DNA of 64,000 nucleotides from DAOQVR01 sp035341665. Lineage in GTDB: Bacteria; Chloroflexota; Anaerolineae; JAAYZQ01. A program made the translations under genes and the position numbers. This document shows, one piece after another, positions 1 through 8,725 of this stretch (position 1 is the first letter of the stretch; each line of letters begins with the position of its first letter). The notes under the pieces were generated by a model that was not told the origin of the DNA, made no database searches, and saw only the letters and a program-made list of their open reading frames with translations. Location: positions 124,001-188,000 of the forward strand of contig DAOQVR010000003.1 in the NCBI GenBank assembly GCA_035341665.1. The letters run 5' to 3'.

Positions 1-545
1 CCCCGGTTGATCGCCATACGCGTCGGCTCGCCGATGACGACCACATTGGGCCGCACGCCCGGGTCGAGCTCCACGAACGCGTTGGGTGCGATCCCGTCGC
101 ACCATTCCTCCATGTTGCCAAAGTAGTAGGCCGTATAGCCCTCGAGCAACCCCAGGTCGCGTGCGATCGCCAGCCCGTAGACCATGCCGGGGGTGCTCCC
201 CTTCTCGTCACAAGCGCCGCGAGCGTAGAGCCGGCCCCCGTCCACCTTACCGGTGAAGGGGTCCCAGGGCCACTCGCTCGGCTCGCCGACACCCACCGTA
301 TCGACGTGCGAGTCGTAGACGATCCTCTTCGGCCCGTCGCCGATGCGCCCGAGGGTGTTGCCCATCCTGTCGAAGCGCACCTCGTCGAAGCCGAGGCGCC
401 TCATCTCTTCTTGAATCCGCTCACCCACCGGGCCGATCTCGGAATTGACCGAAGGGATGGCACAGATGTCGCGCATGAAGTGCACGATGCGGCCGCGCGC
501 CCCCTCCACCCTGTCCCGTATCTGGGCCGTCATCTCGCTCTCCAT
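1..545 (-). CDS. YgeY-like M20 family metallohydrolase (3' part cut by window edge)
   Basis: Only the first ~181 codons are in the window; the gene runs off the left end. The visible N-terminal half has M20 zinc-peptidase marks: YDSHVDTV (metal-binding His and Asp), GRLYARGACDEKGS (bridging Asp) and the acidic pair EEWCDG, followed by GEPTRMAINRG. That last motif and the neighbours resemble the YgeY-type hydrolases linked in other bacteria to selenium-dependent or diaminopropionate metabolism. The likely role is hydrolysis of an N-acyl or carbamoyl amino acid, but the substrate cannot be told. ATG at 545 follows GGAGG and lies 2 nt past the stop of the upstream PLP enzyme, so the two are translationally linked. 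The C-terminal dimerisation and metal residues are not visible. Confidence 0.8.
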   Translation of the reverse strand, partial: MESEMTAQIRDRVEGARGRIVHFMRDICAIPSVNSEIGPVGERIQEEMRRLGFDEVRFDRMGNTLGRIGDGPKRIVYDSHVDTVGVGEPSEWPWDPFTGKVDGGRLYARGACDEKGSTPGMVYGLAIARDLGLLEGYTAYYFGNMEEWCDGIAPNAFVELDPGVRPNVVVIGEPTRMAINR

Positions 546-547
546 GG

Positions 548-2017
548 TCAACCCTCCAGCAGCCCTGTCTTCTCGTTGAAGCGGGTGATTAGGGCATCGA
601 TCTCCTCTGCTTGCGCGTGGATGCTGCTCCAGTAGGCCGGGTCGTACCACTGTGCCTGGATCTCCTGGTAGCTCTTGCCCTGCTGCTCGACCCACGTGTA
701 GTACTTGAGGTTGTGGATGCGCTTGCGGTCCCAGTAGCCGAGCTCCTCGACGTAGTCGAGCGTGCAGCCCTCTATCCAGCGCGCATAGTCGGCGGCCGCA
801 TCCATGGCCGAGTATTCGCCGCGCTCCTCGCGCAGCTCCCTCAGCCGGCTGCCATAGAGCTCCATCGAGTCGGTGAACACCGTCAAGACGAAGTCGTGCT
901 CGCCCAGCTCGTACCAGCGGGCGAACTTGATGGCCGAGAGCAGGTTGGCGATGCCCGAGATGCCCAGCAGGTCGAGCTGCCCGACCAAAGCTTCGGGAAC
1001 GCCCTTCCGGACCAGGTGGGCGCGCCCGGCCGGCTCGTTGAAGAGCCGCGCCAGGCTAAGGCACGCCTCATCGTCGATCGCCACCACCAAGTCGGTGTTC
1101 AGCAGGTTATGAATCCACGGCACGTGTTTGTCGCCGATCCCCTCGATGCGGTGCCCGCCGAAGCCGTTCAGCAGGAGCGTAGGGCACTGGAGCGCCTCAC
1201 TCGCCGCCACCTTGCTGGACGGGAAAAGCTCTTTGAGATAGTCGCCGCAGGCGATCGTCCCTGCCGAACCCGTGGTGAGCACCACTCCGCGATAGCCGTC
1301 GTGCGGCCCCATCTCCCGCTCCAGCACCTCCTGCATGGCATGGCCGGTCACGTCGTAGTGCCAGAGGTGGTTGCCGAACTCGTCGAACTGGTTGAAGATG
1401 ACGATATCGTCGCCGCGCGCGCCGCGCAGCTGGTTGCACATGTCAAAGATCTCCTTGACGTTGCTCTCGCAGCCCGGCGTGGCAATCACCTCGCCAGAGA
1501 CGGTTTCCAGCCACTCAAAGCGCTCGCGGCTCATCTCTTCCGGCAGGATGGCGATCGACTCGCAGGCGAGCAGCGTCGAGTCGTACGCACCCCCGCGGCA
1601 GTAGTTGCCAGTCGACGGCCAGACCGCCTTTTGGCTTGTCGGATCGAACTGACCCGTGACCAGGCGCGGCACGAGACAGCCGAAGGAGGCGCCCACCTTG
1701 TGCGCTCCGGTGGGGAACCACTTGCCCACCAGAGCCACGATCTGCGCATCGACGCCTGTCAGCGCTGCCGGCAGCCTCAGGTAGTTGACGCTGCCGTACC
1801 CGCCACCCCGCGCGACCGGATCATTTTTCCAGGTGATCCGGAAGAGGTTGGCGGGATCCACGTCCCAGAGACCGACCTCCCGCAGGCGGGCCTTGATCTG
1901 GGGAGGGATCAGCGCCGGATCTCTCATCTGGGCAAAGGTGGGAATCACGATGCCCCGCTCGCGGCATCGGCGCACCGTCCGCTCCAGTTGTTTCTCGTGA
2001 ACTGTCAGATCGATCAT
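548..2017 (-). CDS. Fold-type II PLP-dependent lyase/synthase-like enzyme
   Basis: A 489-residue protein of the cysteine synthase/tryptophan synthase-beta fold. The probable Schiff-base lysine is K107 in PTGAHKVGAS. A Gly/Ser/Thr phosphate-binding loop is seen as TTGSAGTIACGDY. It is longer than plain cysteine synthases, with an N-terminal extension of about 70 residues and a charged C-terminal extension. Its start overlaps the end of the upstream threonine synthase-like gene by 4 nt (ATGA), and its stop abuts the M20 hydrolase, so it is the middle gene of a three-gene operon. It probably carries out a beta-elimination or beta-replacement on an amino acid. The substrate is unknown and I would not give it a named activity. 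Confidence 0.72.
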   Translation of the reverse strand: MIDLTVHEKQLERTVRRCRERGIVIPTFAQMRDPALIPPQIKARLREVGLWDVDPANLFRITWKNDPVARGGGYGSVNYLRLPAALTGVDAQIVALVGKWFPTGAHKVGASFGCLVPRLVTGQFDPTSQKAVWPSTGNYCRGGAYDSTLLACESIAILPEEMSRERFEWLETVSGEVIATPGCESNVKEIFDMCNQLRGARGDDIVIFNQFDEFGNHLWHYDVTGHAMQEVLEREMGPHDGYRGVVLTTGSAGTIACGDYLKELFPSSKVAASEALQCPTLLLNGFGGHRIEGIGDKHVPWIHNLLNTDLVVAIDDEACLSLARLFNEPAGRAHLVRKGVPEALVGQLDLLGISGIANLLSAIKFARWYELGEHDFVLTVFTDSMELYGSRLRELREERGEYSAMDAAADYARWIEGCTLDYVEELGYWDRKRIHNLKYYTWVEQQGKSYQEIQAQWYDPAYWSSIHAQAEEIDALITRFNEKTGLLEG

Positions 2018-3357
2018 GGCTTGTCCTCTCTTGGCTCCTCTACGGGCCGAGGCCGCCCACCGGGCTCAGCCCTCCCTTGGCTGCTCGAATTCAGCGCGCT
2101 GCGGACCGCCTCCAAGGTCGGCTCGACCAGGGTTGCCCCCCCGACCGCCCGGGCAGCCGAGGCAACGTCCTTGAGGCCCGAGCCGGTCGCCAGCAGGACC
2201 GTGCGGTCTGCGCTGCGCACCAGCCCTCGTTCCACCGCGCGCACCAACCCGGCAAAGGCCGCCGCCGCGGCCGGCTCGGCGAACACGCCGCAGCCCTGCG
2301 CGAGGGCCGGGATAGCGGCCAGTATCTCCTCGTCGCTGACGCGCAGAAAGGCACCGCCCGAGTCGCGCACGGCCCGCAGCGCCTTGATCCGGTCACGGGG
2401 AAGGGCAGACACGATGGAGTCGGCCAGCGAGTGCGCCGGCACAGGCACCATCTGCCACCCCTCCAGGCCGCGCTCCCAGGCTTCGACGAGAGGCGAGGAG
2501 CCTTCCGCCTGCACGCCCACCAAGCGCGGCATGCGGTCGATCCAGCCCAGCGCAAGCAGGTCGACAAAGCCCTTGTACACGCCGCCGATAATACAGCCAT
2601 CTCCAACCGGGACGACGACGACGTCGGGCGCCGCCCAGGCGCCCGGCTTGCCTGCCAGCTGCTCGCAGATCTCGTAGGAGACCGTCTTCTTCCCCTCGCT
2701 CATGTAAGGGTTGTAGCCGGTGGAGCGGCTGTACCAGCCGAACTCGGGGGCAGCGCGCAGGCAAAGCTCGAAGGCATCGTCGTAGGTCCCGTCGACCAGC
2801 AGCACCTGGGCGCCGTAGGCGAGCAGCTGGGCGATCTTGGCCGGGGGCGCGGAGTGCGGGACAAAGATGACGTTCGGCTGACCGACGGCCGCGCAGAGCC
2901 CGGCGAGGGCGGCGGCCGCGTTGCCGGTGCTCGCCGTCGTGACGGTCGAGCGGCGCAGCTCGCGGGCCTTGGCGACGGCGACCGCCGAGGCCCGGTCCTT
3001 GAGCGAGGCCGTCGGCTGGCGGCCGTCGTCCTTGACCCACAAGCTTCGCAGGCCGAGCCGTGCGGCGAGGCGCGGCGCGGGCAGCAGGGGTGTCCAGCCG
3101 ACGGTGCCCAGGAGAGTCCCAGTGACGAGCGCCGTGGCCTGGGGCCCATCCACAGGCAGAAGGGGTAGGTAGCGCCACATCGAGGAATCGCGGCTTGCGG
3201 CGAGGCGCGCCGGCGAGGCACGGCGGGCGATGCGGCGATAGTCGTACAGGACGTCCACCACGCCGTCGTACCCGTGCCTGGGGCACACATAGTCGATGTC
3301 GCGCGGCTCGTAGGTCGCGCCGCAGAGGGTGCACCGGAGCCCGGCCACCTGGTCCAT
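2014..3357 (-). CDS. Threonine synthase-like PLP enzyme
   Basis: A 447-residue fold-type II PLP enzyme with an N-terminal metal-binding knuckle (C9, C12, C25, H28), then TASLKDRAS with probable PLP lysine K120, and a SNAxP-like region in which STGNAAAAL forms the phosphate loop. This is the architecture of zinc-ribbon threonine synthases, which convert O-phosphohomoserine to threonine. An open frame continues upstream to a TTG at 3432, but that would put the start almost on the transcription start predicted from the promoter at 3445-3473. ATG 3357, just before the zinc knuckle, is preferred although its Shine-Dalgarno is weak. No homoserine pathway genes are adjacent. Together with the other PLP enzyme and the M20 hydrolase, it more likely serves amino-acid breakdown than threonine synthesis. 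Confidence 0.72.
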   Translation of the reverse strand: MDQVAGLRCTLCGATYEPRDIDYVCPRHGYDGVVDVLYDYRRIARRASPARLAASRDSSMWRYLPLLPVDGPQATALVTGTLLGTVGWTPLLPAPRLAARLGLRSLWVKDDGRQPTASLKDRASAVAVAKARELRRSTVTTASTGNAAAALAGLCAAVGQPNVIFVPHSAPPAKIAQLLAYGAQVLLVDGTYDDAFELCLRAAPEFGWYSRSTGYNPYMSEGKKTVSYEICEQLAGKPGAWAAPDVVVVPVGDGCIIGGVYKGFVDLLALGWIDRMPRLVGVQAEGSSPLVEAWERGLEGWQMVPVPAHSLADSIVSALPRDRIKALRAVRDSGGAFLRVSDEEILAAIPALAQGCGVFAEPAAAAAFAGLVRAVERGLVRSADRTVLLATGSGLKDVASAARAVGGATLVEPTLEAVRSALNSSSQGRAEPGGRPRPVEEPREDKP

Positions 3358-3444
3358 AGGCTGACTCACCACAGGCCGGCGCGATAGCCGGCTGTTGCTT
3401 CTCCGAGCGTCTGGCTTCCGGAGAGACTGCAAACGTGAGAAGGA

Positions 3445-3473
3445 ACGATAGCATGAGCACTAGGCAGTGTCAA
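3445..3473 (-). promoter_or_regulatory. Sigma-70-type promoter of the PLP/M20 operon
   Basis: Read on the minus strand: TTGACA (3473-3468), a 17-nt spacer and TATCGT (3450-3445). The start of transcription would be near 3438, giving a leader of about 80 nt before ATG 3357. Confidence 0.65.
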
Positions 3474-4074
3474 GTGGCGGCCGAGATGCCGCCGCGGTCG
3501 ACCAGAGGGTGAGCAGGGGAGAGAAGAAACGCTCGCGCCTTCTCCAGACAAGGCCGCAAGAGGGGAGGTGGGACCGGCTCGTGTGGAGGTGCACGTGTCG
3601 TCCGCCATCGGGCCGCAGGAGGGCACGCGTGTGCAGCGCTCCCCAGGGTTGCCGAGCTCTGACACTCTGACACGATTTTGAGGGTACTATCCCAAAATGC
3701 CAGAAATCCCAGAAACGATTATCGAACATCCCCTGCCGGGAACGGGGGGAGCGGCGCCGACTCTTGCAGCCTGGCCGGCGAGGGCGCCGCCCGCGCAACG
3801 CCGCGCGGCTAGACCGGCTCGGCTGCGGCGGCGAGGGAGTTGGCGACGGTGCGCTCGGGCCCGAGGGTGTGCCAGCTACCAGGTGGCGACATGACGGTTG
3901 CCCGGGCCGGACCGGCAAAGCAAGAAGGCGGCGTGCCCTGCGGGCGTCAGGCAGTCGAGTGCACAATGGCAGGGCAGCGGCCCAGAGGTTAGCAAGATCG
4001 GAGGTGGGTTTGTCCTGAGGTCTCTCCTGCGGCGGCTGTGTACCGAGAGCTACGGTAGCAGCGCAGGGGCCCGC
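3474..4074. other. Non-coding stretch between two minus-strand genes
   Basis: About 600 nt with no convincing gene; the overlapping open frames are low-complexity and Arg/Pro-rich. It holds an AT-richer island around 3660-3720 with a short direct repeat (CTCTGACA twice, near 3656-3672) and an imperfect dyad at 3675-3698 (ATTTTG ... CAAAAT with GG/CC inside). It is upstream of the threonine synthase-like operon and downstream of the epimerase gene, so it may hold an upstream regulatory site. I see no T-box core or strong terminator. Confidence 0.4.
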
Positions 4075-5625
4075 TCACTTCCCGGCTATGTCCCGGATGC
4101 ACTCGGCCGGGTAGAAGTTGGACTCGGCCAGATCGTGGTTGGGGTACCACACCTGCGCAAAGAAGGGATTGCGGCGCGCCTCCTCGTCGTAGCACCAGGG
4201 AGGCGGGAGGCACTCAGGGCACCAGTGTCCCGCCTTTAGTACCGTATAGGGACGCGCTGTAAACTCGTGCCCAAAGGCACACCGCCACCGCTGCGGCTCG
4301 TGGAAATCGCCCTCCCATTCCTCCGACAGGCACTCCCCGCCCCGGAAGGCGGCCGCGCGCCGTAGATCGCTTGGCCCCAGCAGGGCCTTTGACTCGTCAT
4401 AGCCATGGTCCATGAAGGCGCACTCCGGCTCGGGCTCCAACTGCGGCATGTTGACTCCCCAGCAAGGGATCGCCTCGTACGCGGCTTCGTCACGGTAGAA
4501 GGCGGACAGGCGTTGTCGGTTCCCGGTCCGATACCAATGGGCGGGGCCGTTCCTGTGGTTCTCGGCCATCCGCCGCAGCACGCGGTAGGCAGCCCAGCCC
4601 GCGGCCCGCGGGACGCCGGGCCACCGGCCGGCCCGCACCAGCGCTTTCACGGCTGCCGGGGCATCGCCGTAGAGCGCCTCCCAGAAGCTCTCCATCGTAT
4701 CGCGCCAGAAGTGCAGGTAGGAGTTGAGCACGTGGCTGTCGTAGTAGTACTGGAGGTGAAAGTTGCGCAGCGCAAACCAGCGCCGTTCTGTGCAGGCCTC
4801 CACGCCCGACAGCCCCAACAACCGAAAGTTGGCCGACAGGTAGTCGTAGGCAGTACAGCGCATGGCCGGCCCGCCCGCCATGTTGTAGGCCCGCCGCCAG
4901 AAGTCCGACTCGTCCGGAATCTGCAGGCAGTTGGCCAACCCAAAACCGGCGTCGCGGTCGGTCACGTTCTCCATGTAGGAGGCAATCGGCAGGTGGAACA
5001 GGATGGGGTCGAGCAAGCTGAGGTAGTCGCGAAAGTCGGTGGGCAGGATGTAGCTGAGCCTCAACGAGGCCCAGTGGCGGATGTTGGACTCAAGAACCAG
5101 CCTCTCGCCGGCCACTTTGGTCACTGCATAGTAGTCAAACACGCCCGGCTTGAGCGGGTCTCCCACTCGCCCCCAGTGTATGGTCCCCAGCCGGTCGCCG
5201 GTCTCTGCCACAGAGCCAGTGTGGATCAACCGGATCCGCTCCGCCCCGCCCGGCTCCGCCTCGACGGCACGCACGATGGACGCAATGGCATCCACGTTGA
5301 CCGCCCGCGCCTTATCGGGGTAGTAATCGGCCTGCGGGGAGATCAGAGCCATGGCGTTCAGCACCCAGTCGGTGCCTCGGATCGCCTCCGCGACGTCGTC
5401 GGGCTTGGTCGCGTCGCCCCAGACGATCCGCAGGCCGGCGCCGGAGGGAGCGTCGGCACGCCGGGCGGCAGCGTCCAGGTAGGGGGCAAAGCGCTGCTTG
5501 TTCTTGGTAGAGGGCCTGAGAAGGAGGACAAGGTCGTAGGCGTCCTGTCTCTGCCAGAGCTCCTGGAAGGCCCGGAAGCCCATGGTGCCCGACGCCCCGA
5601 ACAGAGTTACGCGCTGACGCTGCAT
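4075..5625 (-). CDS. NAD(P)-binding epimerase/dehydratase-like protein with C-terminal zinc ribbon
   Basis: A 516-residue protein. The N-terminal ~330 residues form an extended SDR fold: LFGASGTMGF (dinucleotide-binding loop), then DWVLNAMALIS, then a YYAVTK motif matching the SDR catalytic YxxxK. The C-terminal third is unusual. It is Trp/Tyr-rich and ends in a putative treble-clef or zinc-ribbon module built from CAFGHEF and CPEC. ATG 5625 is chosen because AGGAGG lies just upstream and the nucleotide-binding loop follows at once; longer upstream frames lack support. The substrate is probably a nucleotide sugar or a polyketide-like ketone, and cannot be specified. It is a single-gene unit with its own promoter. 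Confidence 0.7.
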   Translation of the reverse strand: MQRQRVTLFGASGTMGFRAFQELWQRQDAYDLVLLLRPSTKNKQRFAPYLDAAARRADAPSGAGLRIVWGDATKPDDVAEAIRGTDWVLNAMALISPQADYYPDKARAVNVDAIASIVRAVEAEPGGAERIRLIHTGSVAETGDRLGTIHWGRVGDPLKPGVFDYYAVTKVAGERLVLESNIRHWASLRLSYILPTDFRDYLSLLDPILFHLPIASYMENVTDRDAGFGLANCLQIPDESDFWRRAYNMAGGPAMRCTAYDYLSANFRLLGLSGVEACTERRWFALRNFHLQYYYDSHVLNSYLHFWRDTMESFWEALYGDAPAAVKALVRAGRWPGVPRAAGWAAYRVLRRMAENHRNGPAHWYRTGNRQRLSAFYRDEAAYEAIPCWGVNMPQLEPEPECAFMDHGYDESKALLGPSDLRRAAAFRGGECLSEEWEGDFHEPQRWRCAFGHEFTARPYTVLKAGHWCPECLPPPWCYDEEARRNPFFAQVWYPNHDLAESNFYPAECIRDIAGK

Positions 5626-5658
5626 GCCAACCTCCTGACCATCCACACAATGGCAGCG

Positions 5659-5688
5659 ACTATAACACAGGTGACAGCCATTCGCCAA
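5659..5688 (-). promoter_or_regulatory. Promoter of the epimerase-like gene
   Basis: Minus strand: TTGGCG (5688-5683), an 18-nt spacer and TATAGT (5664-5659), about 30 nt above the start codon. The rest of 5689-5916 shows no gene. A TAATATACC stretch near 5862 could belong to a plus-strand promoter for the flavoprotein, but no good -35 was seen. Confidence 0.5.
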
Positions 5689-5916
5689 GCCTCGAGGGAG
5701 TGCAGCCCAGGGGGAGGTCAGGGTCTGGGAGGTGCCGCTCACGGCGTCCGCGGAGGGCTAGTCTGCGAGCGAGTGTGGAGACTCGCCCTTCGATGTGCGG
5801 CCGCAGCGGCCCAGCGGATCATGATGCGGGCAGGGCGCAACGGATCGGACGCGTGGGGGTTTAATATACCTGGTGCCGGCGTTTCTGCGAGGTCTCAAAA
5901 CGGCTTGCCCCGGGGG

Positions 5917-7530
5917 ATGAGAGGAATGTCCAAGGATCGAGGAAGGGGTGCGACGGACGAGGTCGACGTCGTGGTGGTCGGTTTTGGCGCGGCCGGTGCG
6001 TGTGCCGCACTGGAGGCCGCCGGGCACGGAGCATCGGTGCTGCTGCTGGATCGCTTTCACGCCGGCGGGACAACAGCCGCCAGCGGCGGGGTCCTCTATG
6101 CTGGCGGAGGCACCCGCTACCAGCACGCAGCCGGTTACGAGGACTCGCCCGAGGAGATGTTCCGATACCTTCGCCTTGAGCTGAACGGCGCCGTATCCGA
6201 TGCGACGCTGCGCCGGTTCTGCGAGGGCTCGCGGGCGGACCTGGAGTGGCTGGAGGCGATGGGCGTGCCCTTCGACGACACAGTCTGCCCTTTCAAGACC
6301 TCCTATCCCACCGACAGGTACTACCTCTATTTCTCCGGAAATGAGCAGGTGTCCGCCTACCGGGCCGCCGCCAGGCCGGCCCCGCGCGGCCACAGGGCGC
6401 GTGGCCGTGGCATCTCAGGGCTGGCGTTCTCTGGCGCGCTTGGGAGAGCGGTGCATGCGCGCGGGATTGAGGTGCGCACCCAGACCGAGGTGCAACGGCT
6501 GATCGTGGAGCAAGGGCGCGTCACCGGCGTCGAGGGGCGCTGCCTGTCGCCCGGCTCGGCCTGGGCGAGCCTTCACGGCGCCCTCTCCTGGCTCAACTCC
6601 AAGGCGCCGACCTACGCCCCGCCGCTGTCGCGCATGCTGACGTCCCTGCTCTCCTGCATGACGAACCGTCTGTCGCGGCCCTACCGCGCGGTGGCCCGCA
6701 AGGGCGTGATCCTGGCGGCCGGCGGCTTTGTCTTTGACCGCAGGATGGTGGCCAACTACGCGCCGCTCTTTCTGCGGTGCCGGCCGCTGGGCACGGTGGG
6801 CGACGATGGCGGCGGCATCCGATTGGGGCAGTCTGCCGGTGGTTCCACGTCGCACATGGACCGGCTGAGCGGCTGGCGCTTTTACGTGCCCCCGGAGGTG
6901 CTGACGCGCGGGGTGCTGGTCAACCGCCAGGGCGCGCGCATCTGCAACGAGGAGCTCTACGGGGCAACGGTGGCCGACCAGATCGTCGCGCACGGCGGCG
7001 AGGCATGGCTGGTGTTTGACCGCGACACGTACCGCGAGGCGATTCGCACGCTTCCGCGCCAGGCGGCCGCCTGGCAGATGTTGGCCATGGTGCCTATGCT
7101 GCTGCTGGGGCGGTGCAAGGCCACCTCGCCGGCCTCCCTTGCCGCGAAGATAGGCATCCAGCCGGAGGGCCTCCTGCGCACGATGGACGACTACAACAGC
7201 GCCGCCTCGGCCGGCCGTCCCGATCGGATGGGCAAGGCGCCGGAGCACTGCGTGCCCCAGGTGACGGCCCCTTTCTACGCCGTCGACTGCTCCTTTTCGG
7301 CGACGCACGGCGTACCCTGCACGGCCATGACGCTGGGCGGGCTGTCGGTTGACGAAGATACAGGCGAGGTGCTGCGCAGAGACGGAACGGCCATCGCCGG
7401 CCTCTATGCAGCGGGGCGCAACGCAGCCGGCCTGTGTGCGGAGGCGTATGTCAGCGGGCTATCGATCGCCGACTGTGTGTTTTCGGGCCGGCGCGCCGGC
7501 CGGCACGCGGCCCTAAGGGAGACACGATAG
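5917..7530 (+). CDS. FAD-dependent oxidoreductase, KstD/fumarate-reductase flavoprotein type
   Basis: A 537-residue flavoprotein. The N-terminal Rossmann motif VVVVGFGAAGACAALEAAG binds the FAD ADP moiety. A mid-protein GVILAAGGFVFD and a C-terminal LGGLSVDEDTGEVLRRDG ... GLYAAGRNAAGLCAEAYVSG complete the second FAD region. This is the layout of 3-ketosteroid dehydrogenases and fumarate-reductase-like flavoproteins, which desaturate C-C bonds next to a carbonyl or reduce enoates. The open frame extends 1.5 kb upstream, but that part is antisense to the epimerase gene. ATG 5917 or ATG 5926, just before the Rossmann fold, is the real start. It begins a same-strand run with CoA-transferase, ABM and alcohol dehydrogenase genes, implying a role in anaerobic breakdown of an alicyclic, steroid-like or fatty acid. 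Confidence 0.75.
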   Translation: MRGMSKDRGRGATDEVDVVVVGFGAAGACAALEAAGHGASVLLLDRFHAGGTTAASGGVLYAGGGTRYQHAAGYEDSPEEMFRYLRLELNGAVSDATLRRFCEGSRADLEWLEAMGVPFDDTVCPFKTSYPTDRYYLYFSGNEQVSAYRAAARPAPRGHRARGRGISGLAFSGALGRAVHARGIEVRTQTEVQRLIVEQGRVTGVEGRCLSPGSAWASLHGALSWLNSKAPTYAPPLSRMLTSLLSCMTNRLSRPYRAVARKGVILAAGGFVFDRRMVANYAPLFLRCRPLGTVGDDGGGIRLGQSAGGSTSHMDRLSGWRFYVPPEVLTRGVLVNRQGARICNEELYGATVADQIVAHGGEAWLVFDRDTYREAIRTLPRQAAAWQMLAMVPMLLLGRCKATSPASLAAKIGIQPEGLLRTMDDYNSAASAGRPDRMGKAPEHCVPQVTAPFYAVDCSFSATHGVPCTAMTLGGLSVDEDTGEVLRRDGTAIAGLYAAGRNAAGLCAEAYVSGLSIADCVFSGRRAGRHAALRETR

Positions 7531-7727
7531 GCGACCGGCAGCCGGAACGGGCGGGCACGGAACCGTGCAGGGCAAACACGAGGCCATACTGAACGGGTAC
7601 TAGGCGGTAGGGAACGGGCAAAAGGCCCTACACTACGAAGCGGGACGGGTACGGGCCTCCCAGGCGGACTTGACGGATTCGTCTCTCCGTGCGAGGATGT
7701 GCCAGCATTTCGCAGAGAGGCGAGTCG

Positions 7728-8723
7728 ATGAGACGGACACGGGTCCTTTTCGAAGGACGTGGTGAACCCCTCGGTTGGCATGACCCGGACGAGAACCGGG
7801 CCTGGGTGCGCGACAACAAGTCGCGTGCGCTGGTGGACAAGCGAACAACGGTGGCAGAGGCCGTGGCGGCCTACGTGCAGGACGGCGCGTTCATCGCGGT
7901 GGGCGGCTTTGGCCACGTCCGTGTGCCAATGGCCCTCGTCTACGAGATAGTGCGCCAGCGCAAGCAGGGCCTGGCCCTCGCCGGGAAGACGGCCGTCCAC
8001 GACTGCGACATCCTGGTGGGTTCGGGATGTGTCACCCGGGTGGAGGCTGCCTACGCCTTTGGGCACGAGCTGCGCGGGCTGTCAGCCGCGTCACGGCGAA
8101 AGGTCGAGTCGGGTGCCTGCCGGGTGGTTGCGGAGAACAGCAATGCCGGCTTCCAGTGGCGCTTCCTGGCGGCGATGATGGGCGTCTCGTTCATCCCGAC
8201 CCGCCACATGCTGGGCACCGAGACGCTGCAAGAGAGCAGCGCCGTTGTCATCGAGGATCCCTTCACCGGAAAGCCGATTGCGCTGCTGCCGGCATGCCAA
8301 CCCGACGTGGCACTGCTCCACGTGCCGCGCGCCGACATGTACGGCAACTGCCAGATCGACGGCATCCTCGTCGAGGACTTGGAGCTCAGCCGAGCTGCGC
8401 GCCGCGTGATCGTCACCACGGAACGAATCGTTGATCCGGAGACAATCCGCCAGAGGCCCTGGCTGACGAGCATTCCCTTTCACGTGGTGGACGCCGTCGT
8501 CGAGGTCCCCCATGGGGCGCACCCGTGCAACATGCCCTACCTCTACTTCTTTGACGAGGAGCACATCGCCGAGTGGAGGGCAATGAGCAGGAGCGAGGAG
8601 GGAGCCCAGGACTACTTTGAGAAGTATGTCTTTGGCGTGCCGGATTATGCGGCGTACCTGGAGAGAGCCGGCGGAGAGGCAAGGATGGAGGCGCTGCGCA
8701 GCCTCGAGGCAATGGAGTCGTAG
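7728..8723 (+). CDS. CoA-transferase family protein, alpha subunit (GctA/IpdA-like)
   Basis: A 331-residue class I CoA-transferase alpha subunit. The N-terminal part shows VQDGAFIAVGGFGHVRVPMA, the glycine-rich start of this fold, and later PDVALLHVPRADMYGNCQIDG, typical of glutaconate CoA-transferase A and of IpdA ring-cleaving hydrolases. ATG 7728 has GAGAGG seven nt upstream; the longer frame from 7689 has no such site. The beta subunit follows 2 nt after the stop, so the two form a heteromeric enzyme. The reaction is either CoA transfer between carboxylates or hydrolytic ring opening of a cyclic CoA thioester; sequence reading alone does not separate them. Confidence 0.8.
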   Translation: MRRTRVLFEGRGEPLGWHDPDENRAWVRDNKSRALVDKRTTVAEAVAAYVQDGAFIAVGGFGHVRVPMALVYEIVRQRKQGLALAGKTAVHDCDILVGSGCVTRVEAAYAFGHELRGLSAASRRKVESGACRVVAENSNAGFQWRFLAAMMGVSFIPTRHMLGTETLQESSAVVIEDPFTGKPIALLPACQPDVALLHVPRADMYGNCQIDGILVEDLELSRAARRVIVTTERIVDPETIRQRPWLTSIPFHVVDAVVEVPHGAHPCNMPYLYFFDEEHIAEWRAMSRSEEGAQDYFEKYVFGVPDYAAYLERAGGEARMEALRSLEAMES

Positions 8724-8725
8724 TC

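Noticed and set aside
3480..3660. Possible T-box or other riboswitch leader before the threonine synthase-like gene
   Set aside because: The predicted transcript starts near 3438, downstream of this sequence, and no T-box core (GGTGG/ACCGCG antiterminator) could be lined up.
4405..5916. A 1.5-kb upstream extension of the flavoprotein reading frame
   Set aside because: It is antisense to the epimerase-like gene, has no domain similarity and is Arg/Val/His-rich, as shadow frames are in GC-rich DNA. The flavoprotein starts just before its Rossmann motif.
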